Below, piece after piece: positions 7,714-19,579 of a stretch of 19,589 nt of DNA. Positions within the stretch are counted from its first letter, which is position 1. Each line of letters opens with the position of its first letter. This DNA is from Deinococcus murrayi DSM 11303 (lineage in GTDB: Bacteria > Deinococcota > Deinococci > Deinococcales > Deinococcaceae). The notes beneath the pieces are model-generated. The model did not search any database, was not told where the DNA came from, and saw nothing but the letters and a program-made list of their open reading frames with translations. The stretch is taken from the NCBI RefSeq assembly GCF_000482805.1, contig NZ_AXWT01000035.1, forward strand, positions 2,501 to 22,089, given 5' to 3'. The translations under genes were made by a program, and so were the position numbers.

Positions 7714-8658
7714 ATGACCCCCCCGCCCGCTTCCCTCCTGCACGGCCCGCTGCTCGAACAGGCGGCAGCCTTTTCCGGCAATGCCCTGTTGCTGAGCGGC
7801 CCGGCACGGGTGGGCAAGCGGGCAGCAGCACTGGCCATTGCGGGGGCGCACAATTGCTCTGGCACGCGGGGGATGTACGGCGAGGGCTGCGGGGTCTGCC
7901 CGTCGTGCCGGGCGCTCGCGGCGGGGGCGCACCCCGACCTCCTCATCGTGGAGCCGCGCACGACGACGAGCACGGGCAAGGCGGCGCGGCGGCGGGTCAT
8001 CCCGGTGGGGGCGGTGCTCGCGGCCCGCGACAAATCGCACGAATACGAGACGCATGTCTATGAGTTTTTGGAGGTCCGCCCCACCTTTCGCCGCCGGGTG
8101 GTCGTCGTGGACGGGGCCGAATACCTGGGGCTGGAGGCGGCCAACGCCCTGCTGAAGCTGGTGGAAGAACCGCCGCACGGGGCGCTGTTCGTCTTCCTGG
8201 CGGAAGACCGCCGCGCGGTGCTGCCCACCATCCAAAGCCGCAGCGCCCGCCTGGACGTGGCCCCGGTGCCCGACCGGGCGGTCGAACGCGGCTTGGCGGG
8301 GCTGGGGGAGGATGCGGATCCGGCGCTCGTCGCGTTCGCGGCGGGGCGGGCCGGGGTGCTGGAGGCGCGGGAGGCGGTGCGGGCGGCCCTCGCGGACGCC
8401 GCCGAGTTCAGCGGGGCGCTGGCCGGGGGACTGCTCGCGGCCCTCGAAGCCGCCGAGCGACTGGAAAAGCGCTGGGACGCAACCTGGCATCCCGAAGCCC
8501 TGCGCTTCATCTGGCGGGAGCGCCCCCCCCACGAGCGTGCCCGCGCGGACACGGCCTTAAGCGCCCTAGAAGACGCGCTGGCCGCCTACGCCAGCCCCAG
8601 CCTGAGCTTTCAGGTGTTCGCCCTGCGGCTGCGGGAGGCCTTTGGGCTGGAGGGCTAG
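7714..8658 (+). CDS. holB: DNA polymerase III delta' subunit (clamp-loader ATPase-like)
   Basis: A 314-residue AAA+ protein of the clamp-loader family. Seen are a P-loop-like GPARVGKR (29-36), a four-cysteine zinc site (Cys48, then CGVCPSC with Cys59, 62 and 65), the Walker B-like [10 protein letters not shown] (129-138), [11 protein letters not shown] (144-154), and an SRS-containing sensor segment [10 protein letters not shown]. In delta' the P-loop usually does not hydrolyse ATP; here Arg replaces the Ser/Thr after the Lys, and DGAE replaces DExx, both consistent with an inactive ATPase. It would join tau and delta in loading the sliding clamp. ATG 7714 follows the upstream stop by 7 bases, with a GAGGG SD overlapping that stop, so the two genes are likely co-translated. 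Annotation as DnaX-like is excluded by the missing C-terminal domains. Confidence 0.9.
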   Translation: MTPPPASLLHGPLLEQAAAFSGNALLLSGPARVGKRAAALAIAGAHNCSGTRGMYGEGCGVCPSCRALAAGAHPDLLIVEPRTTTSTGKAARRRVIPVGAVLAARDKSHEYETHVYEFLEVRPTFRRRVVVVDGAEYLGLEAANALLKLVEEPPHGALFVFLAEDRRAVLPTIQSRSARLDVAPVPDRAVERGLAGLGEDADPALVAFAAGRAGVLEAREAVRAALADAAEFSGALAGGLLAALEAAERLEKRWDATWHPEALRFIWRERPPHERARADTALSALEDALAAYASPSLSFQVFALRLREAFGLEG

Positions 8659-8661
8659 CCG

Positions 8662-8667
8662 TAGACT
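8662..8667 (+). promoter_or_regulatory. -10 box of a leaderless promoter
   Basis: TAGACT, 7 bases before the ATG at 8675. It overlaps the region just after the delta' stop (8656-8658). No SD is present. Confidence 0.5.
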
Positions 8668-8674
8668 CCTGGCC

Positions 8675-9319
8675 ATGATTCAGCCGAAGCAACATGGCGC
8701 GGTCCGCGTTTGGTCCCTGCCCACGGGTCCCCTCCAAGAAAACGCGGTGCTCGTGGCCGGAGCGCAGAACGAGGGCTTCCTCTTCGACCCCGGCGACGAC
8801 GCGGAGCGGATTCTGGCGCTGGTGCGTGGGGCGGGCGTGACCGTGCGGGGCATCCTGCTGACGCACGCGCACTTCGACCACATCGGGGCCGTGCAGCCCC
8901 TGCGGGAGGCGCTGGGGGTCCCCGTGTGGCTGCATCCTGCTGACCTGCCCCTCTACCGCCTGGGGGCGTCGTCGGCGGCCCGTTGGAACCTGCCCTTCTC
9001 GCAGCCCGCCGACCCAGAGCACGAGCTGCGGGGCGGGCAGACCTGCAAGGCGGGCGACCTGACCCTGACCACCCGCGAGCTGCCGGGGCATTCGCCGGGG
9101 CACGTGGTCTTTGTGGGAGACGGGGTGGTCGTGGCGGGGGACACCCTCTTTCAGGGCGGCATCGGGCGCACCGACCTGCCCGGCGGGAACCACCGCCAGC
9201 TCTTGGCGGGCATCACGCGGGAGCTGCTGAGCCTCCCGGACGAGACGGCGGTCTACCCCGGCCACGGTCCGGCGACGACGGTGGGGGCCGAGCGGCGCAG
9301 CAATCCCTTCCTGCGCTGA
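8675..9319 (+). CDS. MBL-fold metal hydrolase (glyoxalase II-like)
   Basis: A 214-residue metallo-beta-lactamase-fold protein. The dinuclear metal site is complete: THAHFDH with His64, His66, Asp68 and His69, then GHSPGH with His143, AGDTLF with Asp156, and PGHGP with His197. [11 protein letters not shown] (161-171) and the terminal RRSNPFLR are typical of the YcbL/glyoxalase-II-like group. It probably hydrolyses thioesters such as hydroxyacyl-glutathione or, more likely in an organism using bacillithiol, a related thiol ester; that last point is inference. ATG 8675 is chosen from the TAGACT box 7 bases upstream; an upstream in-frame start would run back into the delta' gene. It therefore has its own promoter although it follows delta' by only 16 bases. 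Confidence 0.9.
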   Translation: MIQPKQHGAVRVWSLPTGPLQENAVLVAGAQNEGFLFDPGDDAERILALVRGAGVTVRGILLTHAHFDHIGAVQPLREALGVPVWLHPADLPLYRLGASSAARWNLPFSQPADPEHELRGGQTCKAGDLTLTTRELPGHSPGHVVFVGDGVVVAGDTLFQGGIGRTDLPGGNHRQLLAGITRELLSLPDETAVYPGHGPATTVGAERRSNPFLR

Positions 9320-9330
9320 GGGGAGGGGCG

Positions 9331-9336
9331 TACCCT
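9331..9336 (+). promoter_or_regulatory. -10 box of a leaderless promoter
   Basis: TACCCT, 6 bases before an ATG at 9343. That ATG opens a 13-codon ORF and not the DUF2270 gene. Confidence 0.5.
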
Positions 9337-9342
9337 GGAGCC

Positions 9343-9380
9343 ATGAGCCTGCCTGTCCGTTCGGGTTCGGGGGCGCGGCC

Positions 9381-9384
<4 letters not shown>
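9343..9384 (+). CDS. Leader ORF of 13 codons overlapping the DUF2270 gene
   Basis: ATG 9343 opens [13 protein letters not shown], ending at TGA 9382-9384. The start lies 6 bases after a TACCCT box, the spacing used by leaderless genes here. The stop overlaps the ATG of the downstream membrane protein gene as ATGA (9381-9384). This would couple DUF2270 translation to a ribosome finishing the leader ORF, which is useful because DUF2270 has no SD of its own. It may be only a translation-delivery device with no functional peptide. Confidence 0.5.
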
Positions 9385-10030
<646 letters not shown>

Positions 10031-10052
<22 letters not shown>

Positions 10053-10864
10053 TAAGGATGCCGGGAGCTGGATGGCCTTCCGCTGGCTGCCCGCCGCGCC
10101 CGCACCTGTTCTTCGCGCCAAAACTGCACCCCCACGAGCAGCAAAACCTGCGCGGGGAGGCTCCAGAGGTAGAGCCGGGGCCGCCGCAGAGCGAGTGCTC
10201 CCCCCAGGGCGAGCAGCTGCGTGCTGAGGCCCAGGTTGACGGCCACCCGGTTGACCGCGGCGGGCGTGTAAGCGCGGCGGTCGGCGGGGGTGGGGTCACC
10301 CCCCACGGCCCGGCGCAGCCGCTCCTCGAAAAGGGCGCTGAGCACGCGTTCCTGCGGCAGGAAGTAGGCGGCATAGAGTAGCCGCAGCAGCCGCAGCAGG
10401 TGCGGATGGGTGTCCGGCTGCGCGGGGGGGGCGCGGAAGACCTCGCCCCGCGCCTCGCGGTGGTCACGCTCCCAGAGGTAATCGGTGCTCAGAATCAGGC
10501 TCAGCAGCAGGGTTAGCGGCGGCCCCCAGCGGCCCGTCAGCCCGGTCAGTACGGCGGCGTTCGCCAGCGCGTCCAGCTCGGAGTCGAGGTAGCGCCCCGT
10601 CTCGGTGGTTTGCCCGGTAGCGCGGGCAAGCTGCCCGTCGAGATTGTCCAGCACGGTCTTGCCTTGCAGCAGCAGGGCTGGGGTCAGCCGGTGTCCGCGC
10701 CGCAGCAGCCCCCCGGCCAGCAGCCCCAGGGCCGTATGGGTCAAGACCACCGCCAGCGGGTTCACCCGCCGCCGCACCAGCGCCGGAAGCAGCCGCCCGG
10801 CCAGGGGCCGAAACACCGTTTCGGAGGCCCACTCGCGGGCGGGGCGGGCCTTGCCGTAGGTCAT
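10031..10864 (-). CDS. CDP-alcohol phosphatidyltransferase
   Basis: A 277-residue membrane enzyme that transfers a phosphatidyl (or other phospho-alcohol) group from a CDP-linked donor to an alcohol, the head-group step of phospholipid synthesis. The full signature D-x2-DG-x2-AR-x8-G-x3-D-x3-D is present: Asp73, Asp76-Gly77, Ala80-Arg81, Gly90, Asp94 and Asp98. Hydrophobic helices flank it. The acceptor alcohol is not evident. At 277 residues with a Ser-rich tail ([13 protein letters not shown]) it is longer than PgsA. The ATG follows a TAGACT box by 5 bases with no SD. The stop lies 22 bases inside the convergent DUF2270 gene. The Ser-rich tail is antisense to the DUF2270 C-terminal codons, suggesting a stop lost and a frame extended. 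Confidence 0.9.
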
Positions 10865-10869
10865 GGGTC

Positions 10870-10875
10870 AGTCTA
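10870..10875 (-). promoter_or_regulatory. -10 box overlapping the upstream gene's stop codon
   Basis: TAGACT on the minus strand, 5 bases before the ATG at 10864. Its first three bases are the TAG stop (10875-10873) of the upstream small membrane protein gene. Confidence 0.5.
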
Positions 10876-11211
10876 CCGCCGTCGTCCCCCCGCCTGGGGA
10901 GGCCGCTTGCGAACCCCCGCGTAGCGCTGGCGCTCACGGCGACGCGGTTGCCGGGTATCCACCGCAGGCCGCCCCGGCACGAAGGTATCCACCGTCAGAA
11001 AACGGAAGAAGGGGACGTACAGCAGCAGGACAAAGAGGAGGGTGCCCCACCAAGTATCGAGGTACGGCCCCAGCCCGGCGAGCCGCAGCAGCCCGGAGAG
11101 CAGGGTCGCGACCACCGTAAAGAGCAGCACCCGGATAAGGAGCCGCCCCAGCTTGCGCCGGGTGAAACCCGGTTCGGGGTCCGGGGTCATCAGCCAGCGC
11201 CAGAGCTTCAA
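10873..11211 (-). CDS. Small two-span membrane protein, unknown function
   Basis: A 112-residue protein with two hydrophobic segments (about 22-44, [19 protein letters not shown], and 53-72, [20 protein letters not shown]) and a long basic tail ([20 protein letters not shown]). I do not recognise a family. The start is a TTG at 11211 overlapping the upstream TGA as TTGA, with GGGAGG four bases upstream inside the preceding gene, so translation is probably coupled. ATG 11190 (MTPDPEPGF) is an alternative 7 codons later. The stop forms part of the -10 box of the next gene. It sits between a DUF2229-like gene and a lipid enzyme, which suggests an envelope role only by context. Confidence 0.72.
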   Translation of the reverse strand: MKLWRWLMTPDPEPGFTRRKLGRLLIRVLLFTVVATLLSGLLRLAGLGPYLDTWWGTLLFVLLLYVPFFRFLTVDTFVPGRPAVDTRQPRRRERQRYAGVRKRPPQAGGRRR

Positions 11212-12101
11212 GCGTCCTCCCCGCTTGGCGCGGCAGGCCGGGCGGCAGCCCCCACGGTGATGCGGTCGCGGAAGGCTTCCAGCTCAGGCCACTGGCGCTG
11301 CCCAGCGTCCACGTCGACCACCAGCGCGGGCTTGTGCGTCTGCCCGGCAAGGCGCTCCAGGGCCGTTTTCGCCGCGCCGTCACGGGCGGGAGAGGCGAGC
11401 ACCACCCCGCGCACCGCGCTTTTGCCCTCCAGCAGCTTGAGAGACCCGTACAGCTCCCGCTCGCCCGCAGGGGCGGCAGCGGCTCTCTCCATTCGCTCGG
11501 CTCTGGCCGCCACCTGTGAGGGGGGCAGGTCGGGCGAGAAGACCGGGTGCAGCCCCAGCTCGGCCAGCGCCGCCCGCAGGCCCGCACTCAGGAAGAGGTC
11601 GCCCAGCAGCGCCCGCGGACCAATCACCGCCACCGTGACCTGAGAAGCGCGGCTGAGGGGGGGCATCTCCTCACGGGGCGGGGCCGCCAGGGGCTTGACC
11701 CGCTCCAGCGCGAGCCGCACCCGGCCAGGATTGCGGGTGAGGCGCTGGCCCAAGTCGGTGGCCACCGCGACCATCTCTGGGCCGCCGTCGGGCAGCGCTT
11801 GCAGGGGCGGCAGCCCACTCAAGCGGCGGGCGAGCAGATCGGGCAGGGCCTCGCCCCAGGCGTCTCCCCGCAGCGGCGGCGTCTGCGGCAGCAGCGCGAG
11901 GTCGACCCGCCCCAGCGCGAGCAGCCGCCCCAGCGCGAGCTGTACCTGCACCGGGGCGTCGGCCAGACTCTCGCGGCCCAGCGCGAACGCCTCTGCGGGG
12001 GAGAGGGCGGGCGTCACCACCTCTGCCCCCAGTTCCTTGAGGAACGCACTCCAGTACCGCCCGTAGCGCGCGCCCAGCGTTTCTAGCAGACCGACCTTCA
12101 T
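11208..12101 (-). CDS. Cysteine-free DUF2229/HgdB-like protein
   Basis: A 297-residue protein. The N-terminus [20 protein letters not shown] followed by [21 protein letters not shown] resembles the start of DUF2229 (acyl-CoA dehydratase activase-related) proteins. The C-terminal [20 protein letters not shown] and [20 protein letters not shown] resemble their closing domain. Family members normally hold cysteines for an iron-sulfur cluster; this one has no cysteine at all, so the usual chemistry is not expected. The assignment rests on pattern recognition and is moderate. The ATG at 12101 is preceded by TACACT at 8 bases and no SD; the longer frame reaching 12848 is only the antisense of the kinase gene. 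The stop overlaps the next gene's TTG. Confidence 0.6.
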   Translation of the reverse strand: MKVGLLETLGARYGRYWSAFLKELGAEVVTPALSPAEAFALGRESLADAPVQVQLALGRLLALGRVDLALLPQTPPLRGDAWGEALPDLLARRLSGLPPLQALPDGGPEMVAVATDLGQRLTRNPGRVRLALERVKPLAAPPREEMPPLSRASQVTVAVIGPRALLGDLFLSAGLRAALAELGLHPVFSPDLPPSQVAARAERMERAAAAPAGERELYGSLKLLEGKSAVRGVVLASPARDGAAKTALERLAGQTHKPALVVDVDAGQRQWPELEAFRDRITVGAAARPAAPSGEDA

Positions 12102-12109
12102 CGCTCGGC

Positions 12110-12115
12110 AGTGTA
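12110..12115 (-). promoter_or_regulatory. -10 box of a leaderless promoter (divergent pair)
   Basis: TACACT on the minus strand, 8 bases before the ATG at 12101. It is 24 bases from the oppositely oriented box at 12140, so the two promoters must overlap. Confidence 0.45.
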
Positions 12116-12139
12116 CCCTGCTCCCCCTTCCCCGGCGCG

Positions 12140-12145
12140 TATCCT
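12140..12145 (+). promoter_or_regulatory. -10 box of a leaderless promoter (divergent pair)
   Basis: TATCCT, 7 bases before the ATG at 12153 of the kinase gene, with no SD between. Confidence 0.45.
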
Positions 12146-12152
12146 GCGGGGC

Positions 12153-12935
<783 letters not shown>

Positions 12936-12974
12936 CTGCCCCCCGGCGGTTCCCGCCGTGCTCTACTGGCCCCC

Positions 12975-15197
<2,223 letters not shown>

Positions 15198-15202
15198 TTT
15201 CC

Positions 15203-15341
15203 GGATGCACAGTTTTTCCAGAACTGTGCATCCCGACCAGCGGGAGAAGGAACCAGGATGACGGAGAGGAGTGAAAGCACCGTACTGGCACAGCTCCGCA
15301 GGAGAGCGGAGCGAAGGGGCTGGAACGGATTCTCCGGAATC
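15203..15341. repeat. Three consecutive stem-loops in the mmpL-thrB gap
   Basis: Within the 169-base convergent gap there is a perfect 12-bp inverted repeat (15203-15214 with 15222-15233, 7-base loop), a 7-bp one (GCTCCGC 15293-15299 with GCGGAGC 15306-15312, 6-base loop) and a 5-bp one (15328-15332 with 15337-15341). None has a T tail on either strand. A short open frame from ATG 15258 runs through the block but has no coding character. It could be a dispersed structured repeat or an RNA. Confidence 0.5.
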
Positions 15342-15366
15342 TGTATGAGGCCCGGCCGCCCCGCGC

Positions 15367-16278
15367 CTACCCTCCCTCCACCACCGTCCCCCCCGTCTCA
15401 ATGGGAAGGTCAAGCACCCTCCCGGCCACCCCCTGCTTCTCCAGCACCCCATGCAAGAAGACGTGCAGCCGCGACGTGCTCTCCCGCGCGTCGCGGAAAC
15501 ACAGCACGGTTGGCCCCGCCCCGCTGAGGGCCGCGCCCAGTGCGCCGTGCTCGGTCGCCCCCTCCAGGATGTCACTCAGGCCCGGCACCAGCGGTGCGCG
15601 CCAGCTCTGGTGCAGCCGGTCTTGCATCGCGTGCGGCAACAGGTCCAGCCGACCCTGCGCGAGGGCCGCCGCGAGCAGCGCCGCGTGCGAGAGGGCGTGT
15701 ACGGCGTCCGCCCGGCTGTACTCACCTGGCAGCACTGCCCGCGCCTTGTTCGTGGACAGCTCGAAGTCGGGAATGAGCACCGTGACGCCGAGGTGCGGGG
15801 GGGGGTTCAGCCGGACATGGTGGGTGCCGAGCTTGTCGAGCGTAGCGACCACGATGCCCCCCAGCAGCGCTGGGGCCACGTTGTCAGGATGGCCTTCCTC
15901 ACGGGCGGCGAGGTCGAGCACCTCCGCCCCGCTTAGGGGCCGCCCCAGCAATTCGTTCCCCGCAACGATTCCGGCGACGAGGGCGGCGGCGCTGCTTCCC
16001 AAGCCCCGCGCCAAGGGGACCTCGGTCCGGATTTCAATGCGGGCGGGCGGCAACCCGCGCCCCACCCGCCGCGCCGCCAGGCGCATCGCCTGATAGACGT
16101 AGTTCCGTTCGTCGGCAGGGGTTCCGGCCAACTCCGGCCCCAGGGGGATGACCTCGGTCTTCTCCTGCGGGGTCACCGTGAGGGTGGTGTAGAGGGGAAG
16201 GCTTAGCCCCAGGCTGTCAAAGCCCGGCCCCAGGTTGGCGCTGCTCGCCGGGGCGCGGACAGTGAAGGGAAGGGGCAT
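15367..16278 (-). CDS. thrB: Homoserine kinase
   Basis: A 303-residue GHMP kinase that phosphorylates homoserine to O-phosphohomoserine, the substrate of the threonine synthase encoded just upstream. Seen are the N-terminal [20 protein letters not shown] (7-26), the GHMP ATP-binding loop [16 protein letters not shown] (88-103), the [14 protein letters not shown] segment, and the C-terminal [10 protein letters not shown]. Length is typical. ATG 16278 is 8 bases after the thrC stop, with GAGGAAGG spanning that stop as SD, so thrC and thrB are one operon. Homoserine dehydrogenase is not in the window. It converges on the MMPL gene. Confidence 0.96.
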   Translation of the reverse strand: MPLPFTVRAPASSANLGPGFDSLGLSLPLYTTLTVTPQEKTEVIPLGPELAGTPADERNYVYQAMRLAARRVGRGLPPARIEIRTEVPLARGLGSSAAALVAGIVAGNELLGRPLSGAEVLDLAAREEGHPDNVAPALLGGIVVATLDKLGTHHVRLNPPPHLGVTVLIPDFELSTNKARAVLPGEYSRADAVHALSHAALLAAALAQGRLDLLPHAMQDRLHQSWRAPLVPGLSDILEGATEHGALGAALSGAGPTVLCFRDARESTSRLHVFLHGVLEKQGVAGRVLDLPIETGGTVVEGG

Positions 16279-16286
16279 CACCTTCC

Positions 16287-17324
<1,038 letters not shown>

Positions 17325-17552
17325 CAGGAGCCTCCTCGCTGCGACCACCTCCACGCAGCCGGTGCGGAGCATGCTACCGGCCCAGAGGGGCCACCTCCCC
17401 GCCTGTTGTCTGGGCCGAGAGGTCCACGCCGCTCCAGCGCACCAGGGACGTTGCCGGGCCTCCGCTCCAGCTTCCTTCCAGCACAGACTTTAAGGGTGGG
17501 TTCGCCTCCCCTCCATCTGCCCTTGGGTTGCCCTTGAGAACGTGGGCCAAGC

Positions 17553-17558
17553 TACACT
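17553..17558 (+). promoter_or_regulatory. Possible -10 box of the GlsB/YeaQ-type gene
   Basis: TACACT about 80 bases before ATG 17637. A good -35 at 17 bases is missing; TTGCCC lies 19 and TTGAGA 13 bases upstream. Confidence 0.35.
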
Positions 17559-17605
17559 GTGCGACCCCCTTCAGTCCCATTGTGCAGGCACAACGAGCGT
17601 GAGAG

Positions 17606-17620
17606 CGTTGAAGTTCAACG
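17606..17620 (+). promoter_or_regulatory. Palindrome just upstream of the glsB Shine-Dalgarno
   Basis: CGTTGAA-G-TTCAACG, a perfect 7-bp-arm palindrome. CAACG at 17591-17595 can instead pair with CGTTG at 17606-17610, so two exclusive hairpins are possible in the leader. It could be an operator or a leader switch; no function is shown. Confidence 0.4.
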
Positions 17621-17636
17621 TCCTGGAGGGAGAGCT

Positions 17637-17906
17637 ATGAGTTGGATCATTCTTATTTTGGTGGGTGCGCTGTGCGGCTGGCTCGCGAGCCTGATTATGA
17701 AGACGGACGCTCAGCAAGGCGCGGTCGCCAACATCCTGATTGGGATTGTCGGTGCAGTGCTCGCTCAATGGCTCTTCGGCAACCTGCTGGGGATTGGCGG
17801 GGCGCAGGTCGCGGGCAGCGGCTTTAGCTTCTGGAGCATCATCTGGGGCGTCATCGGCAGCGTGGTGCTCATCGCGATTCTCAAAGCGCTGCGGGTGCTG
17901 CGCTAA
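17637..17906 (+). CDS. GlsB/YeaQ/YmgE-family stress membrane protein
   Basis: An 89-residue, almost entirely hydrophobic protein of the transglycosylase-associated/GlsB family. Three membrane segments are seen: about 3-20 ([18 protein letters not shown]), 30-50 ([19 protein letters not shown]) and 66-86. The polar KTDAQQG between the first two and glycine-rich [15 protein letters not shown] between the last two are the family's usual features. Members rise under general stress in many bacteria; the molecular role is unknown. ATG 17637 has a clear SD (TGGAGGGA) at 6 bases, after a leader of about 70 bases. A strong terminator follows at 17921. It is a single-gene unit diverging from thrC. Confidence 0.92.
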   Translation: MSWIILILVGALCGWLASLIMKTDAQQGAVANILIGIVGAVLAQWLFGNLLGIGGAQVAGSGFSFWSIIWGVIGSVVLIAILKALRVLR

Positions 17907-17920
17907 AGGTTACCGTGTTC

Positions 17921-17954
17921 GGGCCTGGCTTCCTCTGGAGGCCGGGCCTTTTTT
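17921..17954 (+). terminator. Rho-independent terminator
   Basis: GGGCCTGGCTTCC pairs with GGAGGCCGGGCC (with G-U pairs) around a TCT loop, followed by six T at 17949-17954. It ends the GlsB/YeaQ-type gene. Confidence 0.85.
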
Positions 17955-17973
17955 CATGCCTTCCGGCACCGTG

Positions 17974-17982
17974 TGCTAGAGT
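17974..17982 (+). promoter_or_regulatory. Extended -10 promoter of the bL28 gene
   Basis: TGCTAGAGT combines a TG extension with the box TAGAGT (17977-17982). No -35 match is seen. It gives a leader of about 110 bases before ATG 18103, including a CCCGG/CCGGG stem at 18061-18077. Confidence 0.45.
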
Positions 17983-18102
17983 TGGAAGGCTTGCCTGACC
18001 CCGCCCGGCGCGGCGGCAGCCCCCCAGGTCACCTGCTTGGCTTGATTGGAGGCCGCTGGCCCCGGCACAGTACCGGGTCAGGTTGAAGAAGGAGTAAGGA
18101 AC

Positions 18103-18318
18103 ATGTCGAGAGTGTGCGAAGTGTGCGGTAAGGGGCCGATTGTCGTCAACTCGGTCATTCGCCGTGGTAAGGCCCGCGCCGAGGGCGGCGTGGGTCGCAA
18201 GGTCACCGGAATCTCCAAGCGGGTTCAGAAGCCCAACCTCCAGCCCCTGACCGTCTACCGCGGTGGCGTCGCGGTGCGCATGCGCGTGTGCAACAAGTGC
18301 CGCAAGAGCCTTATCTGA
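18103..18318 (+). CDS. rpmB: 50S ribosomal protein bL28
   Basis: A 71-residue ribosomal protein. Two CxxC pairs (Cys5/Cys8 in VCEVCGKGP, and Cys63/Cys66 in VCNKCRKSL) show the zinc-binding C+ form. The central [20 protein letters not shown] and the RVCNKCRKS ending are the usual signatures. It assembles late into the large subunit near the tRNA exit region. ATG 18103 has an SD (AAGGAG) 8-9 bases upstream. The start used by a longer frame at 18046 would add leader-coded residues not found in bL28. It is a single-gene unit following a strong terminator; the long leader might hold feedback control, but no known structure is recognised. Confidence 0.97.
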   Translation: MSRVCEVCGKGPIVVNSVIRRGKARAEGGVGRKVTGISKRVQKPNLQPLTVYRGGVAVRMRVCNKCRKSLI

Positions 18319-18345
18319 AGGCCTGACCCTCTTCCCATTTTTTAA

Positions 18346-18379
18346 GTGCCGCCCCTGGCTTCAGCGCTGGGGGCGGCAC
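18346..18379. terminator. Stem-loop between convergent bL28 and lspA genes
   Basis: Ten-bp perfect arms (18346-18355 and 18370-18379) around a 14-base loop that can pair further. A T6 run lies on the 5' side (18338-18343), so neither strand has a T tail after the stem. Terminator by position only. Confidence 0.5.
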
Positions 18380-18399
18380 CCATTGGGGAGAAGGCCCTA

Positions 18400-18927
18400 T
18401 CAGGTGGGGTTTGCCTTGTGAGGGCGCTCCTGCGCGAAGCTGACGAGCACCAGCAGCAGCGTGCCGAACACCACGCACATATCCGCTACGTTGAAGATGG
18501 GAAAGTGGCCCGCGCCCAGGGCTTGGGTGACGGCGCTCAGCAGCGGAGAGTGAAACATGTCCGTCACCCGGCCTTGGGTGAGGCCGTCGATGCTGTTGCC
18601 GATGGCTCCGGCGGCAATCATCGCCAGCAGAACGGACAGCAGGCGGGGTGAGGGGCGCAGCACCAAGTAGGCGAGTAGCCCCGCCCCGACCAGCAGCCGC
18701 ACGAGGGCCAGCGGGACCGCTGACCCAGAAAACAGACTCCAGGCCGCCCCAGTATTAAAGGTGAGTTGCCACTCCAGCAGCCCCGGCAGGAAGGGGATGG
18801 GGTCAGCCCCATAGGTCAAGTTGGCGAGTGCCCAGGCCTTGAGCGCTTGGTCAGCCGCGACCAGCAGCGCGGCAATCAGCAGCGGAACCCAGACGGGAAA
18901 GACACGCGGGCGAAGCAAGGTGGGCAC
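18400..18927 (-). CDS. lspA: Lipoprotein signal peptidase (signal peptidase II)
   Basis: A 175-residue membrane aspartyl protease that removes signal peptides from lipidated prolipoproteins. Four membrane segments are seen (about 12-28, 70-90, 96-112, 148-166). The catalytic Asp pair is Asp123 in GRVTDMF and Asp149 in [17 protein letters not shown] (58-68) and AADQALK (24-30) are conserved family blocks. The usual NxxDR motif reads NSIDG (111-115), Gly replacing the common Arg. The start is GTG 18927, with CATACT 7 bases before it on the minus strand and no SD. It diverges from luxS. Confidence 0.95.
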   Translation of the reverse strand: MPTLLRPRVFPVWVPLLIAALLVAADQALKAWALANLTYGADPIPFLPGLLEWQLTFNTGAAWSLFSGSAVPLALVRLLVGAGLLAYLVLRPSPRLLSVLLAMIAAGAIGNSIDGLTQGRVTDMFHSPLLSAVTQALGAGHFPIFNVADMCVVFGTLLLVLVSFAQERPHKANPT

Positions 18928-18934
18928 GCCGCGC

Positions 18935-18940
18935 AGTATG
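18935..18940 (-). promoter_or_regulatory. Possible -10 box of lspA
   Basis: CATACT on the minus strand, 7 bases before GTG 18927, no SD. It departs from TANNNT at the first position only. Confidence 0.35.
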
Positions 18941-19024
18941 CCGGATGCACCCGGCCCGGTGGCGCTCTGCCCGTGCTGGCCAGCAGGTCACATTGTCGAG
19001 CCGCCGCCCCGCGAGAATGAAGCC

Positions 19025-19507
19025 ATGGCGAACGTGGAATCCTTTGACCTCGACCACACCAAAGTGCAGGCCCCTTACGTGCGGCTGGCCGGAATCAAGC
19101 GCACCCCCAGGGGCGACGCCATCAGCAAATACGACCTGCGCCTGCTTCAGCCCAACCGCGGGGCCATCGACCCGGCGGCCCTCCACACGCTGGAGCATTT
19201 GCTGGCGGGCTACCTGCGCGACCACCTCTGCGACGTGGTGGACGTCTCGCCGATGGGCTGCCGTACCGGGATGTACCTGGCGGTCATCGGGGAGCCGGAC
19301 GAGGCGGGCGTTCTGCGCGCGTTCGAGCAGGCGCTGCGGGATGTGGAGGCCCATGACCGCCCCATCCCCGGCGTGAGCGAACTGGAATGCGGCAACTACC
19401 GCGACCATGACCTCGCGGCGGCCCGGCAGCACGCCCGCGACGCCCTGAGCCAGGGCCTCAAGATTCAGGAAACGGTCCTCCTTTCCCGCTCGCAAAATCC
19501 GGTTTAA
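19025..19507 (+). CDS. luxS: S-ribosylhomocysteine lyase (AI-2 synthase)
   Basis: A 160-residue iron/zinc enzyme that cleaves S-ribosylhomocysteine to homocysteine and DPD, the precursor of autoinducer 2. Metal ligands are His54 and His58 in the HTLEH motif and Cys122 in LECGNYRDHDL; the catalytic Glu57 and Cys79 (SPMGCRTGMYL) are present, so the protein should be active. Length is typical. ATG 19025 gives the usual MANVESFDLDHTKV start. GAGAAT lies 6 bases upstream and no strong SD is seen, so it may be leaderless. Its main role here is probably recycling the activated methyl cycle; signalling cannot be inferred from this window. Confidence 0.97.
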   Translation: MANVESFDLDHTKVQAPYVRLAGIKRTPRGDAISKYDLRLLQPNRGAIDPAALHTLEHLLAGYLRDHLCDVVDVSPMGCRTGMYLAVIGEPDEAGVLRAFEQALRDVEAHDRPIPGVSELECGNYRDHDLAAARQHARDALSQGLKIQETVLLSRSQNPV

Positions 19508-19537
19508 GCTCGTCTGGCAGGCCCAAAGTCGTCCCAT

Positions 19538-19571
19538 CCCCCGCTGCCTGAGCGAAAGCCCGGCGCGGGGG
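19538..19571 (+). terminator. Possible hairpin after luxS
   Basis: CCCCCGC (19538-19544) pairs with GCGGGGG (19565-19571) around a 20-base loop that can form an inner stem. No T tail. Confidence 0.3.
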
Positions 19572-19573
19572 AG

Positions 19574-19579
19574 TTGACA
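19574..19579 (+). promoter_or_regulatory. Perfect -35 box at the window edge
   Basis: TTGACA at 19574-19579. A -10 partner would fall outside the window, so the promoter cannot be confirmed. Confidence 0.35.

Larger units (their letters stand above)
17325..17636. other. 312-base divergent intergenic region (thrC leader and glsB promoter)
   Basis: No convincing gene. On the minus strand, towards thrC, it holds TAGCAT at 17376-17371 (possible -10), a stem formed by GGCCCAGA and TCTGGGCC (8 bp, about 17414-17381) enclosing a GGGG/CCCC stem with AGGTGG in its loop, and a CTGCG/CGCAG hairpin before the SD. On the plus strand it holds TACACT at 17553-17558 and a palindrome at 17606-17620 before the glsB SD. 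A 68-codon minus-strand frame (17374-17580) lacks an SD or family similarity. Confidence 0.5.

Noticed and set aside
15258..15527. A plus-strand frame MTERSESTVLAQ in the mmpL-thrB gap
   Set aside because: It runs through stem-loops and into the antisense of thrB, becoming Pro-rich. No family signal.
17381..17414. T-box riboswitch before thrC
   Set aside because: The TGGNACC core is not matched (TGGCCCC), and I could not build a stem I with a threonine specifier. Kept only as a structured leader.
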